Shown here: in pieces, positions 6,505-7,648 of the stretch
Layout: each line of letters opens with the position of its first letter
How positions within the stretch are numbered: position 1 is the first letter of the stretch
From: Alphaproteobacteria bacterium
GTDB lineage: Bacteria; Pseudomonadota; Alphaproteobacteria; DSM-16000; Inquilinaceae
NCBI GenBank assembly: GCA_029263555.1
Contig: JAJUFW010000121.1
Span: 1-7,648 of the forward strand
Direction of reading: 5' to 3'
DNA: 7,648 nucleotides
Notes under the pieces: model-generated
What the model saw: the letters and a program-made list of their open reading frames with translations, nothing else
Told to the model about the DNA's origin: nothing
The model's database searches: none
Made by a program: the position numbers and the translations under genes

Positions 6505-6515
6505 ATGTCTTACAT
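6505..6515. promoter_or_regulatory. Short dyad ATGTCTTACAT, candidate GntR-type operator
   Basis: ATGT (6505-6508) and ACAT (6512-6515) are inverted around CTT. The core GTCTTAC fits the GTnnnAC core typical of operators bound by FadR/FCD-type GntR proteins, although the outer bases do not match the fuller TnGTnnnACnA form. It overlaps the candidate -35 element of the regulator gene and would lie just downstream of the candidate transporter promoter. A dyad this short could be chance. Confidence 0.3.
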
Positions 6516-6538
6516 GACCCTCGAAAATAGCGTATATT
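6509..6538 (+). promoter_or_regulatory. Candidate promoter of the GntR regulator gene
   Basis: CTTACA (6509-6514, 4 of 6 matches to TTGACA) and TATATT (6533-6538, 5 of 6 matches to TATAAT) are separated by 18 bases. Transcription would start near 6545, inside the palindrome and about 20 bases before the ATG at 6565. The local drop in GC content supports a promoter here. This is a by-eye prediction. Confidence 0.4.
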
Positions 6539-6553
6539 GGATCCAATCAACAA
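6524..6553 (-). promoter_or_regulatory. Candidate promoter of the BenE-type transporter gene
   Basis: On the minus strand, TTGTTG (6553-6548) and TATTTT (6529-6524) are 18 bases apart. The 12-bp palindrome lies wholly within the spacer, so a protein bound there would block RNA polymerase. The leader would be about 58 bases long. The -35 match is modest (3 of 6), so this is tentative. Confidence 0.3.
6536..6547. promoter_or_regulatory. Perfect 12-bp palindrome ATTGGATCCAAT, probable operator
   Basis: The sequence equals its own reverse complement over 12 bases, in a low-GC island between two divergent genes. One half-site, ATTGGAT, recurs twice immediately downstream. Position and symmetry suit a dimeric GntR-family regulator, most likely the product of the adjacent gene acting on itself and on the transporter. 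It lacks the usual GTnnnAC core of FadR-type operators, so the bound protein is not certain. Confidence 0.6.
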
Positions 6554-6566
6554 TTGGATATTGGAT
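6553..6566 (+). repeat. Tandem direct repeat of ATTGGAT overlapping the regulator start codon
   Basis: ATTGGAT occurs at 6553-6559 and again at 6560-6566 without a gap. A third copy forms the left half of the palindrome at 6536-6542. The second tandem copy includes the first two bases of the ATG at 6565, and the GGA of the first copy is the only ribosome binding site visible. Protein bound here could block both transcription and translation of the regulator gene. Confidence 0.55.
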
Positions 6567-7272
6567 GCCCGTGCACCGAGACGACGACCGCTCTTCCCTG
6601 GCCGAGATCGCCAGAGATGCCGGCCCGCGATACAGGACCGCCACGGAGTATGTGGAAGCGACGCTTCGTGCCGCGATCCTGGAAGGCCGGATCGCGGGCG
6701 GAACGGCCCTGAGGCAGGAGGAGCTTGCCGATGCCTTCGGCGTCAGCCGCATGCCGGTCCGCGAGGCACTGCGCCAGCTCGAGGCGCAGGCCCTGGTCGA
6801 TTTCATGCCCCACAGGGGCGCCGTCGTGACCGAAATCTCGGCCGACGACGCCGCCGACAATTATGCGATCCGGATGGCCCTGGAGCCGGCCGCCTTCGCC
6901 CTGTCGATCCCGGCCCTGACGGCGGAGGATCTCGACCGCGGGCGCGAGCTGATCGCCGAGATGGATGCGGAGCAGGATCCGGTTCGGCTGGGAGAGCTCA
7001 ACCGCCGCTTTCACATGTCGCTCTATGCCCGGGCCGGACGGGTGAAGCTTCTGGCGCTGGTCGAGCAGCAGCTGGCGGCAGCGGACCGGTATCTGCGCTT
7101 CCATCTGGCGGCCAAGGGCCGTGACCACCTTTCCCAGGACGAGCATCGCGCGATGCTGGACGCGGCCGAGAAACGGGAAGCGGAGCGGGCCATCGGAATC
7201 CTGAAGGCCCATCTGGAAAAGGCCGCGACGACGATCGACGAATTCTTCCGGACGCGCGACCGTCGCTCCTGA
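6565..7272 (+). CDS. GntR-family transcriptional regulator, FadR/FCD subfamily
   Basis: This is a cytoplasmic DNA-binding regulator of 235 residues. An N-terminal winged helix-turn-helix (about 28-95) shows 'LRQEELADAFGVSRMPVREA', the classic GntR pattern, followed by 'RGAVVTEIS' for the wing. The C-terminal all-helical FCD ligand domain (about 100-220) shows the likely metal-site residues N146 and H150 ('LNRRFHMSLY'), H194 ('DEHRAML') and H216 ('KAHLE'). Asparagine takes the place of the more common aspartate. I chose the ATG at 6565: the frame is open back to 6430, but the extra residues would translate the palindrome and promoter region. FCD regulators usually sense small carboxylates and repress neighbouring catabolic or transport genes. 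This one is divergent from the BenE-type transporter gene and probably regulates it and itself. It is not of the HutC subfamily, which has a different ligand domain (UTRA). Confidence 0.93.
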   Translation: MPVHRDDDRSSLAEIARDAGPRYRTATEYVEATLRAAILEGRIAGGTALRQEELADAFGVSRMPVREALRQLEAQALVDFMPHRGAVVTEISADDAADNYAIRMALEPAAFALSIPALTAEDLDRGRELIAEMDAEQDPVRLGELNRRFHMSLYARAGRVKLLALVEQQLAAADRYLRFHLAAKGRDHLSQDEHRAMLDAAEKREAERAIGILKAHLEKAATTIDEFFRTRDRRS

Positions 7273-7299
7273 AACGGAGGCGAGTCCCCGCGGCGGCCG

Positions 7300-7648
7300 C
7301 TAGCCGAGGAGTTCCCAGAACAGGCGCAGCGACATGGTCGTCAGGAACAGCGCGAAGACCCGGCGAAGCCAGACCGACGGGATGCTGTGCGCGATCCGCG
7401 CTCCGATCGGGGCGAAGGCCGCCGTCGTCGGCACGAAGGCCAGGAACGCGAGAGCGTTCACGAATCCCAGGCTGAAGGGCGGCAGCCCCTCCCGGCCCCA
7501 GCCGGCGATGATGAAGCCCGCGGTACCGAAGACAGCGATCACGAGACCGATCGCCGAAGAGGTCCCGACGGCGCGGCGCACCGGATAGTTGCACAGCACA
7601 AGCGTCGGAACGCTGATCTGTCCGCCGCCGATGCCCATGAGCGACGAG
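7300..7648 (-). CDS. TSUP (TauE/SafE) family membrane transporter, C-terminal half (cut by right edge)
   Basis: The frame ends at TAG (7302-7300) and is open to the right edge, giving about 115 residues that read 'SSLMGIGGGQISVPTL', then 'RRAVGTSSAIGLVIAVFGTA', 'VNALAFLAFVPTTAAFAPIG' and 'RRVFALFLTTMSLRLFWELL'. This is the second of the two repeats in the TSUP family, with its GIGGG motif and about four membrane segments. An internal ATG at 7638 is not the start, since the match continues upstream of it. Family members are linked to export or uptake of sulfite, sulfoacetate and other organosulfur or carboxylate anions; the substrate here is unknown. It converges on the regulator gene with a 27-bp gap and no clear terminator. 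Whether it belongs to the hut neighbourhood cannot be told. Confidence 0.87.
   Translation of the reverse strand, partial: SSLMGIGGGQISVPTLVLCNYPVRRAVGTSSAIGLVIAVFGTAGFIIAGWGREGLPPFSLGFVNALAFLAFVPTTAAFAPIGARIAHSIPSVWLRRVFALFLTTMSLRLFWELLG

Noticed and set aside
4882..6546. A 554-codon open frame on the minus strand over the transporter gene and the end of hutU
   Set aside because: It is in another frame of the same strand as the BenE-type gene, which has membrane segments and family motifs. This one is Arg/Gly/Pro-rich and reads through the hutU 3' end and the operator region.
7273..7299. A possible bidirectional terminator between the regulator gene and the TSUP gene
   Set aside because: Only a 4-bp stem and a GCGGCCGC palindrome are visible, with no T-run on either strand.

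Overview
The window is GC-rich, densely coded bacterial chromosome with strong G/C bias at third codon positions. Gene content and protein style (hut genes, an FCD-type GntR regulator, BenE and TSUP transporters, an acetylpolyamine amidohydrolase) suggest an alphaproteobacterium, perhaps of the Rhodospirillales/Azospirillum type. That placement is inference. There are no rRNA or tRNA genes, CRISPR arrays, insertion sequences or phage genes.

Layout, left to right. (1) The N-terminal part of an acetylpolyamine amidohydrolase/HDAC-like enzyme on the minus strand runs off the left edge (1-448). (2) A 229-bp divergent intergenic region contains a clear inverted repeat, followed by a small helical protein of unknown function with a strong ribosome binding site (678-926). 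(3) Three plus-strand catabolic genes follow: an M14-type deacylase of the succinylglutamate desuccinylase/aspartoacylase family (1002-2147), hutI imidazolonepropionase (2265-3488) and hutU urocanase (3547-5217). (4) A BenE-type membrane transporter on the minus strand (5214-6458) converges on hutU, and the two stop codons overlap in one CTAG. (5) Divergent from the transporter is a FadR/FCD-type GntR regulator (6565-7272). The 106 bp between them hold a perfect 12-bp palindrome, two further direct copies of its half-site, a second short dyad and candidate overlapping promoters. (6) The C-terminal half of a TSUP (TauE/SafE) membrane protein on the minus strand runs off the right edge (7300-7648).

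How the genes may work together. HutU converts urocanate to imidazolonepropionate and HutI opens that ring to N-formimidoylglutamate. To finish the route to glutamate, a cell needs either a direct formimidase or HutF plus an N-formylglutamate deformylase (HutG). No standard HutG is present. The M14 deacylase, in the same orientation just upstream of hutI, acts on N-acyl amino acids as a family and is the obvious candidate for the deformylase step. hutH (histidine ammonia-lyase), hutF and a HutC-type repressor are absent here. The BenE transporter and the FCD regulator look like a separate divergent control unit that could serve uptake of a carboxylated aromatic or imidazole compound. Their link to histidine or urocanate use rests on neighbourhood only.

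The most interesting points are the M14 gene in the hut cluster, the compact operator region at 6505-6566, and the BenE transporter beside hutU. I see nothing that clearly amounts to a wholly new system.
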